Source: Zygnema cylindricum
Lineage: Eukaryota > Streptophyta > Zygnematophyceae > Zygnematales > Zygnemataceae
Reading direction: 5' to 3'
Length of the DNA stretch: 64,000 bases
Assembly: GCA_037447655.1 (NCBI GenBank)
Contig: JBBHKE010000485.1
Coordinates: 1-64,000 of the forward strand
This document shows positions 1 through 15,239 of this stretch, piece by piece. A model generated the notes under the pieces. The model was not told the DNA's origin. It ran no database searches and saw nothing but the letters and a program-made list of their open reading frames with translations. Position 1 is the first letter of the stretch. Each line of letters opens with the position of its first letter. Position numbers and translations under genes: made by a program.

Positions 1-129
1 AAAGTGTTCTCTAGAGTGATTAAATTATGTTATTTGCCAGATGCAAAAATGATTGTTGATATGCTCACTAAAGCTCTTCCTGCTCCTAAGTTGAGGTATT
101 ATAGGGACGCAGTGGGATTAAGTGAATAG
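1..129 (+). pseudogene. Ty1/copia RNase H C-terminus, cut by window edge
   Basis: Frame 1 is open from the first base to a TAG at 127-129. It reads as the end of a copia polyprotein, with the usual RNase H tail (DMLTKALP, then RYYRDAVGLSE). The RNase H degrades the RNA strand during reverse transcription. Everything upstream lies outside the window. A purine run at 281-289 followed by TGTTG looks like the polypurine tract and the start of the 3' LTR, about 150 bases after the stop. This is a different copia family from the elements at 16-51 kb. Confidence 0.8.
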
Positions 130-289
130 TTCAATTGTTGCATTGCTATACTGCCACTCTGCGATAAGTCCACCATTGAGATGTAGTGGGGCTGGGTGAA
201 TTGCTAATTGCTATATTGCTATGCTGCGATGCTGCGCTAGTTTGGCATCGTCGCTGCGCCAGTATACTGAGTCTAAAGCTTTAGGGGAG

Positions 290-1095
290 TGTTGTTTTTG
301 GAAAGCTTTCAGTCTCAGCATATTAGTAGGACGGCAGAAAGGTAGTAATTTGTAGCGTAAGTTTCATAAGGATATGCGTCATCACTTGAGTGCAGTACAA
401 GACAACGCAACTGCTATGCAGACAGAGCAGCGCAGCTGCTATGCAGACAGAGCAGCGCAGCAACGAAGCTGCGACACATACAGGACAAACGCAGCTGCGG
501 TTACTTTGGATATGATCCGTACAAACAACGCAGCTGCTGCTATCTTGGATATGATTCGGTGTAGGACACCGCAGCCGCGGGTGATGTGAATGTGATCCGG
601 TACGGGACAACGCAGCTGCGATTGATATGAATCAAGTCAACGGTCAAGTTTCATAAGAGTATCACAGGTGACTTAGCCGACAAGTATTTGTACAATCACT
701 TAATATAGATTCTGAGTAATATTGACTGTACGATGATAGATTCGGTTGGCACGATTAGGAACACGTAGATCTCAGTAGGTGGGTTGGTTTTGGACGTACC
801 TCTCAAGTACACTTGTATCGTCGGTAGAACACTGAAAGTATAAGACTTAGGACTTAGAGCATTTTTATGTATCCAGACTTCCAAGTAGTAAAACTGCAGA
901 CAGTTTTTGGGAAACTTCTGAGTGTTATATCTTGAGTGTTGTCAAGTCAATTGTGTTGGATCTTTGGGAGTTGTCAGTGTTTATATTACTCTATATTGTG
1001 CTAGAGTTTTGTGAGGTTTGGATGCTTGTGTAAGAATTGGTGAGCACTTGAAAATAGTTGTTTGGTAGGTTCTTGATAGCTTCTGAGAGTGTGTC
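290..1095 (+). repeat. Probable LTR start and leader region of copia remnants
   Basis: The putative LTR begins TGTTGTTTTTGG at 290, directly after the purine run at 281-289. I could not find its CA terminus or a primer-binding site. The stretch runs without coding potential up to a gag-like ATG at 1096. A phrase beginning GTTTCATAAG occurs twice (about 360 and 649). The right border of this LTR and the left border of the next remnant are unresolved. Confidence 0.4.
485..625. repeat. Tandem repeat, about 41-bp unit, about 3.5 copies
   Basis: The GCAGCTGC or GCAGCCGC core starts at about 491, 530, 571 and 612. Each core is followed by a similar GATATGATCCG-type stretch, giving a period of 39-41 bases. 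A looser GCAGCTGCTATGCAGACAGA duplication lies just upstream (410-460). The array sits inside the putative LTR, where tandem arrays often mark U3 sequence. The short reading frames across it are products of the repeat. Confidence 0.7.
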
Positions 1096-2413
1096 ATGTC
1101 TACTTCTACTACTACTGTTGCTTCTCCACCTGCACCGGTGGTCGTAGAACAACACAGACAACCTTCCTCTACGGTTCCTTCACTGAAGAAATCTTCGTTA
1201 AGCAACCGGAAGGGTATGTGTCTCCTAGCACAAAGCATATTGTATGTTTTCTTCGAAATCCCTTTATGGCCTAGAAGCAGGCTTCCAAAGTTTGGACAAA
1301 ATTTTGGAGGCAATTCTCGTCCGTGAGGGCTTCTCCAAAATAGATCCGGATTTCAGCCTCTTCATTCGTGGCACCAAAGACACACTTGTCATCCTTGTCA
1401 TTTATGTAGATGATTTCCTACTTGGTAGTCCTTCTCTTTCTCTCATTCATCTTGTCAAAACCATGCTAAACATCCACTTCTCAATGACAGATCTAGGGGA
1501 AGTGGAGTATTGACTTGGCATTTTTGTCGGTCAGGATCGTCCCACTAGGACTCTTTACCTTTCCCAAGAAAAATTCGTATGTGACATTTTGACCAGATTT
1601 TCCATGGCTGATTGTTCCCCTGTCTCCACCTCTCTAGATCTAAATGTAAGACTCCTTAAAAACTCTGGTGGGCATGTTCCCACTCTCTAAATCTAAATGT
1701 AAGACTCCTTAAAAACTCTGGTGGGCCTGTTCCCATAGATATATATGATCAGTTCAGATCCATAGTTAACAGCCTTATGTATGCCATGACTGGAACCTGG
1801 TAGTCAGTTAGTATCCAACCCCTACACTGACCACCTCGTTATAGCCAAAAGAGTCCCTTGCTACCTTTAAGGTACCCGGACTTTAAAACTCACCTTCACT
1901 GGCTCCTCTCCTCCAGCTCTCGTCGGCCACTCTCCTCCAGCTCTCGTCGGCCACTGAGATGTTGACTTGGGAGAGACCTGGATTCCCGTCGCAGCACCAC
2001 CGGCGTTTGTTTCTCACTTGGGAGTGCTTTTGTCTCTTAGGCCTCTAAAAAGCAACCTACCGTTGCCCTCTCCTCAACTGAAGCTGAGTACATGTCTGCT
2101 ACTCACACCACTAATGAGGCTCTCTGGCTTCGATCTCTCCTCCTCAATCTACAATTCGGTCTATCATCTGCCACAACTATCTTTTATGATTGTCAAGGTG
2201 CTCTTGCCTTGATGAACAATCATGTTCAGCATCGCCGGACGAAGCACATTGATATACAATTTTACTTTGCTCGCAACGCCATTGCTGCAGGCACTATTAC
2301 TTTCTACCACTGCCCCACCACTCAACAAATGGCAGATTTTTTGACAAAGGCTCTTCCTCGGCCACTATTCGAAGTTCAACGGTCCTCAGCCGACCTCCGT
2401 TCTAGCAGGGGGG
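1096..2413 (+). pseudogene. Internally deleted Ty1/copia gag-RT-RNase H remnant
   Basis: The ATG at 1096 opens a Ser/Thr-rich gag-like N-terminus (MSTSTTTVASPPAP). After about 20 codons the similarity jumps, in another frame, to reverse transcriptase (TFLYG, then EEIFVKQPEGYV at about 1157-1220). Protease, integrase and most of gag are therefore deleted. RT continues in shifted frames: KSLYGL near 1250, then the catalytic box IYVDDFLLGS near 1405-1430. There is a stop at 1511. A segment near 1630-1720 is duplicated (TCTAAATGTAAGACTCC occurs twice). RNase H follows at 2080-2380 (EAEYMSA, the DCQGAL box, ADFLTKALP). The piece ends at a G-run (2408-2413), the likely polypurine tract. It is non-functional. 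Confidence 0.85.
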
Positions 2414-2800
2414 TGTTGGAATCCTGGATTTGACCTTATTCTTCTTTGCTACAAACATGATCTTTCAGTCTTAGTGTTAGAAAACGTAGTCTAGTATTGT
2501 GTTTTTCGTTATATATTTTCTATACCTCTGTCTTAGATTCATATTTATACATTTTTAGATATCTTCTTACGAAAGAACACCTTGCCCTTTCGTCATGTTA
2601 GGAAAAGACAAGTGACCCTTTGGGATCACGTAGGCTATAGTAGAGTCTGTCATAGTGACACTACGTGACACTCTCACTTACTATAGCTTTTTGTCTTTAT
2701 TGTAACTAACACCTTTTTAATCAAATGTTTCTGCCAATCATTATACTTGCCAATTTCTGTCATTTTGTGTATTATTGCCCGCTGCTATGACTACTAATTC
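2414..2800 (+). repeat. Probable 3' LTR (right end unresolved)
   Basis: TGTTGGAATCC begins directly after the G-run and has the TG start expected of an LTR. A TATA-like stretch (TTATATATTTT) lies near 2509-2519. The CA end is not identifiable and no matching 5' LTR exists in the window. The extent is a guess, limited by the microsatellite that follows. Confidence 0.45.
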
Positions 2801-2802
2801 AA

Positions 2803-2821
2803 TCTCTCTCTCTCTCTCTCT

Positions 2822-2912
<91 letters not shown>

Positions 2913-2920
2913 TCTCTCTT
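2803..2920. repeat. (CT)n microsatellite with short (CA)n interruption
   Basis: This is an almost pure CT dinucleotide run broken by a few T-rich imperfections, with a short CA run near 2897-2912. It is a simple repeat with no coding meaning. Confidence 0.95.
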
Positions 2921-5186
2921 AAACCTTTCATTTTGACAACTTGGCAAGCGGATGTTAATATCGAACATAATGAGTGTTAATCGGGGCTTTCAAATAACGA
3001 CTCTTGAACATCAAATATAATCAATAATGTAATTTGTTTTATACTTTTAACATAGGTTTTGGTCTCATTCGAGTCAATTGCTCTCTTTAAAAAGGTTTTT
3101 GTATTGTGCGATGTTCCAAACGTAAGTGTCCGTACTACAAGTACTTGTTCTTTTGTGCAAAATATAAAGTAAAAGTGTTGCATAATAATGTTGACACGAT
3201 ATATCAACAAGAAAACATTACGATTTGACTTGTAATAATAATGACGGGGAAAATATCATGAACTTTTTTCACATGTTCAAAAGTTGACTAGGTGAACATA
3301 GCTTTAACAGTTTCAGTATGTTGATGTTTACCCAAGGTGTGACGTTTAAATGAACGTTAATGTTTTGTTGGCGATAGGCCGCTTACCCAAAATAGAGTTA
3401 ATACCACTGTTTTTTGATTGACACCAATAATTCATCTATAGCAATAGCGATTCACTGTGTAACTTCAACTTCCATGTTTGCAGTTAGGCCGACAAAATGT
3501 GATGTTCAATTATGTATTTGAGGGCGTGATCGCTGAAAGGCCGTCAAAATATTTTGGCGGCCTGTCCGAAGTACAATAACTTTTCGACAGAATTAAATCT
3601 GTGCGTTCTTTGCATATATCGGATGTGTCCGCAACTTTCCTTTGTGAAAATGGGACACGGAACTGCTGGTAAGGGGAATGCAGTTATGCAGGGGTGTTAC
3701 ACCAGTGACTGGTCGGTTGATAAACTCTTCCCTGGCGTGAGCTGCCTTCGCAGTACGGCACTGCACTCTCATTCGTCTACTGTGACGTGTGATGCGTACG
3801 GCTAGCTTTCACCGACACCTCTGTGTGCGAAGCTGATTCGAGGAATTCTGACAGCATTCCAGCAGGCGTGGAGATCTTGGACCCGATTTTGTGCACGATC
3901 ACCCGCCCGAGATGTTCGCACTGTAGGCGGGTTTCGATCACGAATATTTTGGAATCTGTTTTAATGTCTTTACCTGAAAGATAAGGGTTTTCGCAATAAG
4001 TTAGGGCGTTTTCTGGTACGTTTCGATAAAGTTATGTGTCCGACAGTGAAACAGATTCCAGTATGTTCGTAGTGGAAAACGCCATGTACGAAACCTCGTA
4101 ATAGTAGCCATTCAGAGACGTCGAGGGATGCATTCAGCAACGTGGATCCATATGGCAGCTTGAATGTTTTGTGCAAATAGTATGGCTCTTTCCATTGCTC
4201 CTTGCTGACACGTGACTAAAACGTCTTACTCGGCACTAAGATCGAATTGCGGCTCGCTGGATGTACGGAGATAATTTGGACTCTTCTGTCAATCGCTGCA
4301 TAATCGGTCGCCTTCCTTTTCTATCGGTCTACATCCAGAAGTTTGCGGCGTCTCTGTACACAGCACTGTGGCATTTCCAAGTAGCTGAGCGGTAAATTTG
4401 TCGTCTTAGAAGATTGAGTTTGATTTTGGCGATTTGGGATTTGCATGAATTGGCGGGAATGTCACGGAGACAGCTGGAGATCTGTACTATGTATGACGTA
4501 AGACAAAATTTTACGAAATTGAGCCATAGTAGCGGCGGTGTACGTTTGAACTCATGATACACATTACCACAGGGCTCCAATTGTCTTCGTGACAGGGTAC
4601 GGACATCTTATGCCTTTAGAAAAATCTTTTAATTTTCTCCACGTGTGAAACAACTTTCACCACCGATTGGTCATCTCAGCACTTTTCCCGAACGGAACTC
4701 CAACTGGAATCCAAAAAAGCGAACATAAAAACTCACCAATTAAATCTACAAGCTGTGACGCCAGTCTGCTCTCGGAGTAGAGGTCACAAACAGAATTGCA
4801 AAAATATGAAATATCTCGTCGCCATCCATTGTTTGCTCTGCCACAGAAAGGACAAGCCGGATGCGCAGGAGCTTTCCTGTCAGCGTGTCGACATGCGACT
4901 GGCTGCGGCAAGCAGCCTCCGCGAGTCCTAGCGGGCGGTGAGCAGCCTGGATCGGCTGCCGGGAGCGGATATGACTGAGGATACTTTTTGCGCTAAAAAA
5001 CGGCCAGCATTCACTGGACACGTGTTCATAGACTGGGTAGTTTGAGCCCGTACGGTTCCGTGTTTTTGTTGTTTTTTGAACGCAGGGGAAGAAAGCACGT
5101 CAAAAGTTTTGTCGTTTTTAGTAAACAATTTAGCAATAAGTTAAAAAATGGTAAATAAATCATAAAATAAAAAAAAATCGAAGCTA
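2921..5186. other. Intergenic, no recognised feature
   Basis: Only short reading frames occur, all under about 95 codons and without recognisable motifs. Two stretches (3540-4000 and 4780-4980) are less AT-rich than their surroundings, but I see no domain, RNA structure or splice pattern in them. Confidence 0.5.
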
Positions 5187-5771
5187 CACAGCCAATCGTT
5201 ATTAGCGTTATGAACGCTATATCGGCACCCCCAAATTTTGACCCCAAAACCTGAAATATAATTAATGACACTAATTCTTTTTTTACGTTGATTAAGGTTC
5301 TGGTGAATTAGCGTTAATAATTTTAATTTAAGATCTTCTTGAATTGTGTGGTGTACGGACGGGTCAGTTCGTACAGAATGGTACTTTGTTGAGTAAAAAA
5401 GTACGAAACATGGATTAAAATAATCGCGATCGCACGTAAAACTGCACTCAGAATGAAAGGCAGAATGTGATCGTACCTATTTTAGTGTAAAGATATTGTT
5501 CGCGTATTAATTATACGTGAGAAAGCCCAAATTAGAGTTATGAATAAATTAGAGTAAAAGGACGCGACGGTGTACGATTTGTCAAGATTTTGTACTTTTA
5601 ACTATTTTACTGTGAAGATCCTGATGGCAGATCCGTTGTACCCAAATCAACGTTATGGATCAATTAGAGTAAACTTTTTTTTCGAAATCTTGAAAAACTC
5701 AAAATAGCGTTAATAACGCTAATTAATTTTTAACAGTATTAATTTATAAACTCTAATAAAGATTAGCGGTG
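5187..5771. mobile_element. TIR element, TA-flanked, long form (585 bp)
   Basis: The left end is CACAGCCAATCGTTATTAGC and the right end, read in reverse complement, starts CACCGCTAATCTTTATTAGA. They match at 17 of the first 21 positions. TA lies directly outside both ends (5185-5186 and 5772-5773), as for Tc1/mariner-type insertion. The interior repeats AATTAGAGTAA and the palindromic phrase GCGTTAATAACGC. It encodes nothing recognisable, so it is probably non-autonomous. Relatives lie at 52-54.5 kb and 61 kb. It sits about 1 kb upstream of the CRF gene. Confidence 0.75.
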
Positions 5772-6479
5772 TACTTTATTTACTGTTTGACCTTTACCAC
5801 TTTATGTGGTCAAGAACAGGAGTAATAATCACAGAAGCGTACGGATACTCACAAAACGTCAGTCATCTCGATGGTTATGAGGTGATAGCCCCTAGAAACT
5901 CCATTGTGATTCCCCATATAATCCCCATTAAGGGCACGGGTTCGGAAAAGAAGACCCGCTGCAAAATCTAATGAAAAACTGATTAAAACTTTTCAAGAAA
6001 AGCATAATACCATTACCTGCCCGTAATCTTCCTTTCCCATGCACTTCCATACTGGTGAATAACAAATCCTTTTCGACGTCAACTCTGTTACCTCCGTACA
6101 AGTCTTTTGTCGCTGAGCTGGCAGCCCACTGACCGAATGCAGACGACCGCCTGTTCGAGGATCCACCGGCGGGCAGAGTATCTTAAAATAAACAATAATA
6201 AATTACAATTGAACACAGATATCAACGGGCTGTATGACGCCGGGTCCCGATGGATACGGCGCATTACCCGGAACAGGATCGCGGATCCACCCGCGGACCT
6301 GTCCTTTGCGTTCGCGAGTAGGCATAAATTCTCGGCGGACCTTCAGAACAGTCTCTTCAGCAGCAGGGAGCCCCTGGCCCCTTCGTCTGTAACCCTAATT
6401 CTTTCTTATCTTTCCTTCTTTGTATTACTCCGTTCAACTTCTGCCACGTGCTCGAATTTAGCAACTTTTTCAATAGCAG

Positions 6480-6736
6480 GTGAGGAGGAGGTTTAGTTAT
6501 CGCTTGCAGTTTGTCTCTGCCATTTTTTCTCAGGTCGTGGAAGGGAAATATGGCTGAAAAATGGAAGTTTTGATCCTTTTTGTTCAAATTCCTATTTTTC
6601 TGGCAAATTTTGTTTCTTTCTTTCAACAATTTTCCACCTTGTTGCTGAAAATTGATTCCATGTCCTCCCTTTTGCTTCTGTTTTACCTTGTATTTATCTC
6701 ACCCTTTGTCTCTCTTTCTTTCTTATTTTTTTACAG
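6480..6736 (+). other. Probable intron in the 5' leader of the CRF gene
   Basis: A donor-like AG|GTGAGG lies at 6478-6485. A strong pyrimidine tract ends in an acceptor TTTTTTTACAG at 6726-6736, 16 bases before the ATG at 6753. The sequence between is T-rich and, read as protein, gives a hydrophobic stretch of no known family. I infer a leader intron, which is common in plant regulatory genes. The transcription start was not located; a TATA-like GCATAAATT at about 6322-6330 is a weak candidate. Confidence 0.65.
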
Positions 6737-6752
6737 AAGTATCGTCGAAACC

Positions 6753-8201
6753 ATGGGCCTTCAAGACTGGCATGCCATGTTATCTTCTGACGATGAAGTG
6801 ACACGTGTCCCTTACACTCCTGTTCCTTCCGGTATTAAAGTTGCCATCCGAGCCGGTCGAGCTGTCCTTCTAAACACAGATCCCGACGCCACGGATGACT
6901 CCTCAGACGAAGATGACTTCATGACGTCACACAGACCATCATCTCGACGTCATCATCATCATTATAATCATCATATTCCTTCAAAAAAGGCAATGGTTAC
7001 CAAAACAGCGCCTGTCTCTTCCAAAAGGAAAGCTCTGACTTGCCAGAGCTTCAGTTTTGCAGAAGCTTCTCCTTTAGACGTGGATGAATCTCTCTTGTAC
7101 GATCTCCCTGGTGACTGTGACGTGTCAGAATTTGGGGCTCCTTATTCGGGAGAGGGTGGAAATTGGGCGGGAATTGTGGACTTGGGCCCTGGAGAGCTTG
7201 AAACCAGTTTCCCTCCCTTCTCCTCTTCTACTGTAGCCTTGAAAGAAGAGCGAGAGTCTACTGACACAATCGAAGATTGTGCTAATAACAAAACCTCAAA
7301 CGGCATCAACGTGAGGGTTTCTCATGTGAAACGACTGAAGGCCAGTAAATTGTCAATCAAAGGACAGTCAGAAAGTCGACAAATTCCTCCTAAAAGTGGA
7401 GGAAGGATGTACCGAGGAGTGAGACAGAGACCATGGGGGAAATGGGCGGCAGAAATTAGGGATCCCACGAGAGGGATTCGAATATGGTTAGGAACTTACG
7501 ATAGTGCTGAGACAGCGGCGAGGTCATATGATGCGGCAGCAAGAGCGATAAGGGGACCGAACGCAAGGACTAATTTTCCAGAGGAGGGGGGTGTGGGATT
7601 GGATGGGAGTGTTTACCAAGGGAGGGGAGAGGGAGGGACAGGAGCTGTGGATGGCGCTGGTGGATGTGAGACGAAGGTGGGAGTGTCTCCGGTGGTGGGC
7701 TCGGGAGAGGTGATGGTGCCATCGAGGAAGAGGCAGAGGAGAGGACCTCAGAAGCAAAAGAAGGGTGGTGGTGTGAGGAGTTGTAGTAAGCAAGAGGGTG
7801 AGAAGTTGGAGAAGGAGAGCGAAAGAGACAGGGAAAGGGAAATTGAGAAAGTGAATGCAAAGGAGGAGGTGAAATTAGAGTCTTTGGAGCTGCCTTTTGA
7901 GGTGCTGGAAGATGCAACAGAAGGAAGTGAAAAGTCTCTGTTTTCCGAGTGTGGGATGTCGGGGTTGTCAGAGGAGTGGGACGGAGGAGAGTGTCAAAGT
8001 TTATGTGAAGAAGCTTCTCTTTGGGAGCTCCCTGGCAGTGAGGAGTGTGGAGACTTTTTGGATTGCCAAATGCCAAACGACGTTTTTGAGATGCCTCTAG
8101 ATGAAGATGACAGCTGTCTCGGATTCATGGCGGACATCGACGACATGCTCCTTTTGGACGGATGTGGAGACGACTTCTTGGATATTCCATGCCAGTTCTA
8201 G
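6753..8201 (+). CDS. AP2/ERF transcription factor, CRF-like (ERF group VI type)
   Basis: This 482-codon protein should be a nuclear DNA-binding regulator of GCC-box type promoters. The single AP2/ERF domain is at residues 220-276: it begins [19 protein letters not shown], continues with [16 protein letters not shown] and ends near NARTNFP. It has the Ala and Asp typical of ERF rather than DREB proteins (WAAEIRD). Near the N-terminus, residues 42-54 read [13 protein letters not shown], which closely resembles the CRF (TEH) motif of cytokinin response factors. There is a His-rich patch (67-74), a basic probable nuclear signal (about 324-337, [14 protein letters not shown]) and a very acidic C-terminus (about 455-482) fit for transcriptional activation. 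I chose the ATG at 6753 (context ACCATGG) because the open frame upstream to 6561 looks like intron. Cytokinin responsiveness is inferred from the family only. Confidence 0.9.
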   Translation: MGLQDWHAMLSSDDEVTRVPYTPVPSGIKVAIRAGRAVLLNTDPDATDDSSDEDDFMTSHRPSSRRHHHHYNHHIPSKKAMVTKTAPVSSKRKALTCQSFSFAEASPLDVDESLLYDLPGDCDVSEFGAPYSGEGGNWAGIVDLGPGELETSFPPFSSSTVALKEERESTDTIEDCANNKTSNGINVRVSHVKRLKASKLSIKGQSESRQIPPKSGGRMYRGVRQRPWGKWAAEIRDPTRGIRIWLGTYDSAETAARSYDAAARAIRGPNARTNFPEEGGVGLDGSVYQGRGEGGTGAVDGAGGCETKVGVSPVVGSGEVMVPSRKRQRRGPQKQKKGGGVRSCSKQEGEKLEKESERDREREIEKVNAKEEVKLESLELPFEVLEDATEGSEKSLFSECGMSGLSEEWDGGECQSLCEEASLWELPGSEECGDFLDCQMPNDVFEMPLDEDDSCLGFMADIDDMLLLDGCGDDFLDIPCQF

Positions 8202-8960
8202 AGGTATCGGCTAATTTTTGCGAAGTCATTTGGCAAATATTGTAGTAGTGCCACCCTTCTGTAGAATTTAGGTAGATAGGAGGATGGCGTTTTTTCAGGA
8301 GGGAGGGGATCGAAGGTGCAATGGGGGAACTTGGGAGGAGCCATTGGCCACGGCCATCCTTTCTGTCTTTATTCTTCATGGGCTTCTGCAGCCTGTTTTG
8401 TAAACCAGTTTTGATCGCGAGGACTGATATTGTCATTCCATATTTGGAAGTTTTAGCTGTTCTCTTTTTTTGTTCTCTTTTTGCCAAGCTGCACTATAAG
8501 GAGGTATTTAGTGTTGTCTTCCTATGGCAGAGGTTGTATGGCACGGAGGGTTTTATCAATGGTCCAGCCTTAACTCGCGTTGCGACAGGATGTGACTCAT
8601 AGATGGGATAGAAGCTCCTTTTAAACCTTTGGTGCAAAATTTTTAGACTGCCCTTCGGCTTTGGAAGTGGTGTACAAAATTGTTTCATCCTTCCCCAATT
8701 TCAGGCTACAGATATTTAGTAAGTGGCTAGAGAAATGAGAAATTACGATAGTATCTGCTCTATTCAATTACCTTATGAGGCATTAGTGGAGGCATTGACC
8801 CTGTGGTCATTTCGGGACAGATGTGAGGGTAGATGTGAGAGAGGATTTTGTTTTTGGTCCTAGCGGAACGTTTTTGTTATTATTAACGCAGTTCAGACTA
8901 GTCCCAGTGATTCGGAATCACACTTTTTTGTGGATGACAAATTCTTAAATAATAAATGCT
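8202..8960 (+). other. Probable 3' UTR of the CRF gene
   Basis: The sequence after the stop has no conserved reading frame. An AATAAA hexamer at 8951-8956 is a plausible polyadenylation signal, giving a 3' UTR of about 0.75 kb. This is inferred from motif and position only; no transcript evidence is available. Confidence 0.45.
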
Positions 8961-9945
8961 CGAAACAATTCTACAGATTTTTTCTCTTTCGTTTTGTCCT
9001 TTCTTTGCTTGGATATATCTTGCTTTGTAAACACTGTATCGGTGAGTTGTTCACTGAAATAGATAATGATGTGGTAGTGTGAGGGAATTCAGCCTTAAAT
9101 TCTTTTTGTTAAATGCATGCAACTACTCCAAAAATATTTGCAAATCTATGCAATGATGAGGATCCAGACTTCATGATTTTACTGGGGTGAGTCAAACTTT
9201 TTGAACTAAATGGGTAGGAAGATGAAGGGGAAGCTGAAGACCCAACTTTCAACCGATTTTCATGCCACGTTAAGCCATTTGCTTATCAGGCTTCATGTAC
9301 CATACCCAATGGTTTTGAAAACTTTGAGAAAACTTTGAGCAACTGCATGCCAGTGACAAAGCTTGTGCTATTTATCCGTTCAATTTTAGATAGATGGTAT
9401 GGAGAACGCAGTGTGAAAGTCTTCACGAAATGTGGCTGAACACCAACAGTGAATTACCTCAGATTTGTCAGACGCGTGTGAACAATGTCCAGGCTCTTGG
9501 CGAAAACTGTGGATAAACTTTGACCTTATATTGTTCAGTGTTGGTTTTGTTAAGTCTGACGATTCTTCATTTGTCTCACGCGTTATTTACTTGTCTCGCT
9601 TCAGTTTCCCAGAATCCCTCTGTCCAATTAACAGGAAGCGCAGGTAGTCTACAAGAGTGAAATAGTGTCCTAGGGTGAAAGCAAGATCCATTCAAAGCTT
9701 CCACGCAATTACCCTCCGAAAAGAAAAAAACTTTTGAGGTCAGGTCGTTCATTCGTAGGACGCATGCACGCATCAGCTCCATTCAGAGGCGGGCCAGTAA
9801 ATTCTAGTAGCTGTTTTGGTGGACGTTGGGACACATTCTGTTGATCAGATTGTATCAAAACAGCCAGCAACTGCTCCATAATACGTTTCTATCTTTTGCG
9901 CTCTTCTGTGCTTTGTCTTGATTGGCTACGGAGTGATCGTTGCAG
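8961..9945. other. Intergenic or unrecognised upstream part of the AI-2E-like gene
   Basis: The N-terminal exons expected for the AI-2E family protein should lie here or further upstream, but I could not recognise any. The only clear landmark is a splice-acceptor-like ending (GATCGTTGCAG, 9935-9945) leading into the first recognisable exon. Confidence 0.45.
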
Positions 9946-11517
9946 GTGGCGACTTTTGCGCGGATTTTTGGAAGAGCGCTACAAGTGCAAGGTGCAATTG
10001 CACTGACTAACACTATGCTCACGGCTATCGGCATGCTGGTTTTCAATATTAAAGAGCTGGGTCCCCTCTCCCTGGTGGTTTTCCTTTGTTCTTTTGTGCC
10101 AGTAGCTGGGGTTATTCTTTCCACAGTTCCTATCAGCCTGATGGCCCTTGTGGAGTAAGTAATCAAACCTTTCATTCTGTAATAGTGTTTTATTGCGCCT
10201 CACTCTCGCTTTATCTGTCAGCAGTTGGTGGGCTGGAAGTGGATGTGCTATGTCTTCAGAATGCATTCTGGACTAACAGAAGGTGTTGTCGCTAGAGTAA
10301 CTGGTTTTTTTTTTCACTCTGATAAGTATGAGGGTATCACCTGGAATTGCTCAAACGGCGTTCATGCAGGCCGGATTCCTTTTCACATTTTTTCGCGTGG
10401 CCATTCGCCATAAAAACATTTTTTTCTTTATGTGCGAAGCTTTCATCAAGTGTGTGCGTTTTGTTGTATTTATACGACCTGCCATAACATGCAAACTGTT
10501 TGCAGAGAACAAGTAACGTCCGTGTGACGGAGTCCCACTGCTCCAGAAAGTATGTTCAGAGGTTTGCGATATGCAGTCCGAGAGCCCTTGAAGTCCTTTG
10601 TTGTATTTTATCTTAAACCGGCGTTCGGATATCTTATCAACTTATCCTATGCCTGACCAACGAGTGGATGTTTGCACATTTTTTCGCAGCGGTGGAGTTG
10701 TGAAGGTGGGCTTCGTCCTTGTCATGGTGGTCCTAATCCATGCAGTGGAGGCCTACATTCTGAACCCTGCCATATACTCGGGTGGGTGAACCTTGAAGCC
10801 ACAAATTGCCTTGTGAACTATATCCAATGATGTGAAGCTGTCATCGTTTGTATCGAGAACACCCAAAAACTGGAAACTTAAGACTCAAGATGGAAATGGT
10901 GAAGGATATTCTTTGCAGGCCCACAATCTAAGCTCTTCTTAGTGGATCGAGAAGAGTCGATATAATGTTCAAGATTTGTCTCTTTTCAGGCCAGACTTGA
11001 GAAATAACTTACGAGTCTTTTAAGAGTCACGGTATAGGAATGATATTTGGAGGTTTTTTAATTTGACAAAGGACGGCTGTAATGCACAGATACTCGTCTA
11101 ACAACCTCATCTGTACCATCTCGCGCTCTTGCTCGTATAATCTGAGTCTATGTCTAGTCTAGGGCTGTCGGCTATGGCAGCGATGCAGTCACGTCGAATT
11201 TGGTACATGGTAGTCCAGTAACCTACAGGAATGTTTTTTTGCCAGAGATTCTATCGGTCAGCCGTTTAATGCGGGTTTCCGGCAGGAGAATCGTAAGCTC
11301 TGGAAAGTGTAAGGCTTTAAACTTGATTTTTTTTTTCCCTTTTGTTGCAGTACATTTGAAGCTCCACCCAAATATGGCGTTGGGGGTTATCGTATTTGCG
11401 GAGCATGCCCTCGGTGTGTGGGGGCTCCTTGTGGCGGTTCCCCTGGCCGTTTTTTGCATAGAACATCTCATTATGAGGAAACCCGTAACGATAGAAGAAC
11501 TTCCTGTAAACGCATAA
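9946..11517 (+). CDS. AI-2E/PerM (UPF0118) family membrane protein, C-terminal three exons
   Basis: Three exons join in phase: 9946-10154, 10690-10781 and 11351-11517 (TAA), together 155 codons. Splice sites are canonical: GTAAGT at 10155 and GTGGGT at 10782, with acceptors ending TTTTCGCAG and TTGTTGCAG. The protein is hydrophobic, with several membrane segments. It matches the conserved C-terminal half of AI-2E family transporters: RALQVQGAIALTNT and FLCSFVPVAGVILSTVP in exon 1, HAVEAYILNPAIYS in exon 2, HLKLHPNMALGVIVFAEHALG with a short tail in exon 3. Plant members are usually several hundred residues long, so the N-terminal half is missing here. Either upstream exons are too diverged for me to see, or this is a 3' gene fragment. 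The intact reading frame and splice sites argue against old decay. The plant substrate is not known to me. Confidence 0.75.
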
Positions 11518-14931
<3,414 letters not shown>

Positions 14932-14939
14932 GTTTTAAT

Positions 14940-15239
14940 CATAGTTCAAAAGTAGGCGCTTTTATGGCTGGCCTTTGATCGGCGCCTTTATCGCAAGTTG
15001 TGTTATGGGCTTTTCATGTGATCTTCCTAGATCGCTACTTTGATCAGCGACCGTCCGATCGTTCGAATCTGACGGTGTAAATATATTTTTTTGGTCCGAA
15101 TGTTTTAATTGGTCGAATTTTTGGTCCGAATGTTTTAATTGATCCGAATAAGTATAATATGGGTCTTAAGGTCATATTGTATGTTTTGCATACAATAGGC
15201 ATAATGTATAGGCCTACTTTCACCTACTTTTGAACTATG
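14940..15239. mobile_element. 300-bp TIR element with 8-bp target duplication
   Basis: The ends are perfect 17-base inverted repeats, CATAGTTCAAAAGTAGG at 14940-14956 and its reverse complement at 15223-15239. GTTTTAAT flanks both sides (14932-14939 and 15240-15247). An 8-bp duplication with CA...TG ends fits the hAT superfamily; because of local sequence identity a 10-bp reading (Mutator-like) is also possible. The element is non-coding. A related right end (CCTACTTTTAAACTATG) occurs at 54961-54977. An interior module of about 75 bases recurs inverted at 53922-53998. Confidence 0.8.

Noticed and set aside
6561-6752. N-terminal extension of the CRF gene (64 more codons)
   Set aside because: The sequence is T-rich, ends in a strong splice acceptor at 6736, encodes a hydrophobic stretch unlike any ERF protein, and the ATG at 6753 has a better context and starts the family-like sequence.
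7570-8076. 168-codon minus-strand ORF
   Set aside because: It is antisense to the CRF coding region with Pro/Ser/His-rich composition; a shadow of the real gene.
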